Shown here: positions 6,595-8,378 of the stretch, in pieces
How the letters are laid out: every line of letters begins with the position of its first letter
Position numbering within the stretch: the first letter of the stretch is position 1
NCBI GenBank assembly: GCA_023413605.1
Contig: JAEZPL010000130.1
Location: forward strand, 1 to 8,378
Source of the DNA: Pseudomonadota bacterium
GTDB lineage: Bacteria > Pseudomonadota > Alphaproteobacteria > Azospirillales > Azospirillaceae
Direction of reading: 5' to 3'
Length of the DNA stretch: 8,378 bases
Notes under the pieces: model-generated
What the model was told of the DNA's origin: nothing
Database searches by the model: none
Seen by the model: only the letters and a program-made list of their open reading frames with translations
Translations under genes and position numbers: made by a program

Positions 6595-6599
6595 ATCGC

Positions 6600-7319
6600 G
6601 TGACGACCTTGAAGGAATTCGAGGAGGCCTTGCGGGCCGCGGGCAACACCGAGGCCCTGGAGATCCTGGACAAGCTTCGTGACCGCGACCGGGCGACCCG
6701 CTCGATCCGGCCGGCCCGGCGCCTGACCGGGCGGAAGATGACGCCCGAACTGGCGGCCGAGATCCTGCACCTCCACCAGACCACCGACATGACCCAGCAG
6801 GAGATCGCTTTCCAGTTGGGCATCAACCAGGGCCGGGTGAACGAGGTCATCAAGCGCGGCAAGTGGCTGGACGGCGACCCGAACGCACCGGAAGCCATCT
6901 CCCGCGACAAGGCCAAGGAGCGCGCCAGGGAAGGTGTCGGGTTCGAGCCCCGCGAGGCGAAGGCCGGCAAGAGCAGGAAGAAGGCCAAGGCCGAGGCGGC
7001 GCCTGTTGCTGCCGCTCCGGGGGAAACCTCCCCGGAGGGAACGACGGTGGCCGAAGCAGTGGGGGGTGAAACTCCGCTGGCCGAGACCCCAGTGGCCGAG
7101 ACCCCAGTGACCGCGGCTCCGGTAACCGAAGCCCCTGTGATCGACTCACCGTCTGTCGATGCGCCGCTGGAGCCGCGGGCTCCACAAGTCCAGACCGCCG
7201 AACTTCCGCCCCCCGTGCCGCAAACCACCGACGCGCCGGCAAGCGAGCCAAAGCCGGAAAAGAAGAAAAAGCCGGCGAAGAAGAAGCCGTCCCAGCAGTT
7301 GCTGTTCGACGGCATATAG
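6600..7319 (+). CDS. Helix-turn-helix protein with repeat linker, Lys-rich tail and C-terminal QQLLF
   Basis: Predicted 239 residues, start GTG fixed by AGGAGG. Not assigned to a named family. Residues 4-32 look like a charged helix (LKEFEEALRAAGNTEALEIL onward). Residues 47-89 look like a DNA-binding helix-turn-helix: TPELAAEILHLH, then TQQEIAFQLGINQGRVNEVI, with the glycine turn and a basic KRGKW end. Residues 90-140 are charged and Lys/Arg-rich. Residues 160-184 are five pentapeptide units of VAETP type. The tail is Pro-rich, then Lys-rich (EKKKKPAKKK), and ends SQQLLFDGI. Residues 232-236 (QQLLF) fit the QxxLF form of the bacterial sliding-clamp-binding motif. With no signal peptide or membrane segment, the protein is probably nucleoid-associated or a regulator. 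The role is unknown; a small phage-type or housekeeping DNA-binding protein is equally possible. Confidence 0.85.
   Translation: MTTLKEFEEALRAAGNTEALEILDKLRDRDRATRSIRPARRLTGRKMTPELAAEILHLHQTTDMTQQEIAFQLGINQGRVNEVIKRGKWLDGDPNAPEAISRDKAKERAREGVGFEPREAKAGKSRKKAKAEAAPVAAAPGETSPEGTTVAEAVGGETPLAETPVAETPVTAAPVTEAPVIDSPSVDAPLEPRAPQVQTAELPPPVPQTTDAPASEPKPEKKKKPAKKKPSQQLLFDGI
7077..7151 (+). repeat. 15-bp coding tandem repeat (VAETP-type pentapeptides)
   Basis: Five 15-base units in frame. The first two are nearly identical (CTGGCCGAGACCCCA, GTGGCCGAGACCCCA); the next three are progressively diverged. They encode LAETP, VAETP, VTAAP, VTEAP and VIDSP, a stiff Pro/Ala linker between the DNA-binding half and the Lys-rich tail. 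Fresh identity of units 1 and 2 suggests recent slippage. Confidence 0.85.
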
Positions 7320-7368
7320 GCCGCGCGTCTTCGCCGCAGCGCACATCTCCCCCGGCGGTAACCCGCCC

Positions 7369-7405
7369 GCACCGGCCGCGGCGGCGCGGAACGGTGCATT
7401 CTTAT
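7369..7405 (+). terminator. Possible terminator hairpin after the helix-turn-helix gene
   Basis: GCACCG (7369-7374) pairs with CGGTGC (7392-7397). Inside, CCGCG (7376-7380) pairs with CGCGG (7385-7389) around a GCGG loop, leaving a G/AA internal bulge. The following ATTCTTAT is only moderately T-rich, so this is a weak intrinsic terminator at best. It sits 50 bases after the stop codon and 50 before the next start. Confidence 0.4.
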
Positions 7406-7447
7406 CGGTGCAGCGCCAGGACGCAGCCACCTCGGGGGAGGCCTTCG

Positions 7448-8086
7448 ATGAGCCGCAACCGGTCGATCTCCACCATCCTGTTCGGCATCACGCTGGGGGC
7501 GGCGGTGGCAACCGCCGGACCGGTGCGGGCCGAAACGGTGGGTGAGGTGCAGACCGTCGTCGGCACGGCGGAACTGGTGCGCGCGGGCACCACCATGCCC
7601 GTGCGCGACGGCATGGGCGTCGAACCCGGCGACGAACTGCGGACCGGCGAGGCCGGCCGGCTGCGCGTGCGCTTCATCGACGGCAGCTTCGCCACGCTCG
7701 GCTCACTGGCGGCCATGACGGTGGAGCGGTTCGAGCAACCCGGTGGCACCGGCACGCGTGACGCCGCTCTGGCCATCGCCGGGGGCTTCGTCCGCGCGGT
7801 CGCCGAAAAGCTGGTGGGAGCGTCGCGGTTCGAAGTGCGCACCCCCACCGCCGTCGCCGCCGCGCGCTCCACCGAATGGATCGTCGAGGTGACGCGGGAA
7901 GGCACGGCGGTGGTGGCGATGTCCGGCCGCGTGTCGGTGCGCCCGACCGGTCCCGGCGGCGGCGACCCGGTGGAACTGAATCCGGGGCAGGGAACCGACG
8001 TGGCGCCGGGCGCCGCACCGCAGCCAGCGAAACCCTGGGGCGAGGCGCGGATGGCGCGGGCGATGGCAGCCACCAAGATGCCCTGA
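7448..8086 (+). CDS. Exported FecR-domain protein
   Basis: Predicted 212 residues. The ATG at 7448 has GGGGGAGG six bases upstream and begins a clear signal peptide: MSRNRS, hydrophobic ILFGITLGAAVATA, then a probable cut after Ala28 (PVRA|ETV). The frame extends back to 7394, but that would bury the signal peptide. The mature part fits the FecR domain: VQTVVGTAELVRAG, GVEPGDELRTGEAGRLRVRFIDGS (about 57-80), a hydrophobic GGFVRAVAEKL, and FEVRTPTAVAAARSTEW, where relatives usually have GIRGTEF, then the strand pair VVAMSGRVSVRP and a LNPGQGTDV end. It lacks the transmembrane and cytoplasmic sigma-regulator part of true FecR, so it is probably a periplasmic beta-rich protein. It lies 39 bases before a CHASE2 sensor gene, a common pairing, which suggests they act together. 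Confidence 0.9.
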   Translation: MSRNRSISTILFGITLGAAVATAGPVRAETVGEVQTVVGTAELVRAGTTMPVRDGMGVEPGDELRTGEAGRLRVRFIDGSFATLGSLAAMTVERFEQPGGTGTRDAALAIAGGFVRAVAEKLVGASRFEVRTPTAVAAARSTEWIVEVTREGTAVVAMSGRVSVRPTGPGGGDPVELNPGQGTDVAPGAAPQPAKPWGEARMARAMAATKMP

Positions 8087-8125
8087 GCCCCAGAAACTTT
8101 GAGCAACGTCTCCGGTGATGCCGCG

Positions 8126-8378
8126 ATGAGGATCGGGCTTGCCGTCACCGCCGTCCTGGTCGTGCTTCAGGCGCTGTCCGGTGACGCCGGATGGCCGGCG
8201 CGGCTGGAGGCCTTGACCCTCGACGGGCGCTTTCTCCAGCGCGGTGCCCGGCCGGTCAGCGGCGAGGTGCTGATCCTGCTGGCCGACGATGCCTCGGTGG
8301 CGGCGCTGGGGCGCTGGCCGTGGCCGCGCCGCCGCTTCGCCGATCTGGTGGACCGGCTGACCGGGATGGGCGCCGGGG
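8126..8378 (+). CDS. CHASE2-domain membrane sensor, 5' part only
   Basis: Open to the end of the window, giving the first 84 residues. A hydrophobic segment (GLAVTAVLVVLQAL, residues 4-17) is a membrane anchor. It is followed by the start of a CHASE2 extracytoplasmic sensory domain: LEALTLDGRF, then GEVLILLADDASVAALGRWPWPRRRFADLVDRL, where D-D-x-S and GRWPWPR are hallmarks of the family. CHASE2 proteins usually end in an adenylate/guanylate cyclase, histidine kinase or other output domain, which lies beyond the window. The ATG at 8126 lacks a strong Shine-Dalgarno sequence; a TTG at 8099 in the same frame is an alternative and would add nine residues. The stop-to-start gap to the FecR gene is 39 bases, so the two are probably cotranscribed. 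Confidence 0.82.
   Translation, partial: MRIGLAVTAVLVVLQALSGDAGWPARLEALTLDGRFLQRGARPVSGEVLILLADDASVAALGRWPWPRRRFADLVDRLTGMGAG

Larger units (their letters stand above)
6227..6599. other. 373-base stretch without a convincing gene
   Basis: No open frame here on either strand has a ribosome binding site together with protein-like sequence; the candidates are Pro/Arg/His-rich shadow frames. The stretch holds a small hairpin after the tRNA (GTCCT-TGTC-AGGAC, 6239-6252), itself flanked by CCCCT and AGGGG, followed by an A-rich rather than a T-rich tail. Near its end are a weak TAAATA -10-like box (6521-6526) and two 13-bp direct repeats. It probably serves as the tRNA 3' trailer and the upstream control region of the next gene. 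Confidence 0.6.

Noticed and set aside
6227..6599. Attachment-site duplicate of the tRNA 3' end
   Set aside because: I looked for a second copy of the T-arm and acceptor sequence (GGGTTCGAATCCC) downstream and found none.
6332..7399. 355-codon minus-strand frame covering the helix-turn-helix gene
   Set aside because: Ser/Ala/Gly-rich shadow of a gene that has a perfect Shine-Dalgarno sequence and a recognisable DNA-binding motif on the plus strand.

Overview
The window looks like chromosomal DNA from a GC-rich alphaproteobacterium, most likely an Azospirillum-like member of the Rhodospirillales. This rests on very high GC codon use, the trpB-trpA-accD-folC gene order typical of alphaproteobacteria, and protein wording typical of that group. 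No species can be assigned from the sequence alone.

Layout. Positions 1-3969 hold a tight plus-strand block: the 3' two thirds of trpB, then trpA (4-base overlap), accD and folC. It makes the last steps of tryptophan, the carboxyltransferase beta subunit of acetyl-CoA carboxylase, and (poly)glutamylated folate. The folC stop codon lies inside a 16-bp tandem repeat (3955-4018). A large minus-strand gene (4058-5995) follows and converges on folC. It encodes an unrecognised, highly acidic protein with an N-terminal four-cysteine zinc-ribbon-like module and about five copies of a short amphipathic helix (consensus LDKTIAALRxMV) spread through disordered-looking acidic sequence. A tRNA-Arg(CCU) gene (6150-6226) reads away from it on the plus strand. 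About 370 bases without a convincing gene follow, ending in a pair of 13-bp direct repeats just upstream of a small helix-turn-helix protein gene (6600-7319). That protein has a VAETP-type repeat linker, a lysine-rich tail and a C-terminal QQLLF that fits the bacterial sliding-clamp-binding consensus. The window ends with an exported FecR-domain protein (7448-8086) and the start of a CHASE2-domain membrane sensor (from 8126), a familiar signalling pair.

Most of the window is ordinary core metabolism and known signalling modules. The two parts most worth a second look are the acidic repeat protein, whose repeated helix resembles the client-binding N-terminal helix of PopZ/DUF2497 proteins, and the helix-turn-helix protein with the possible clamp-binding tail. 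Both readings come from motif recognition by eye and are testable hypotheses.
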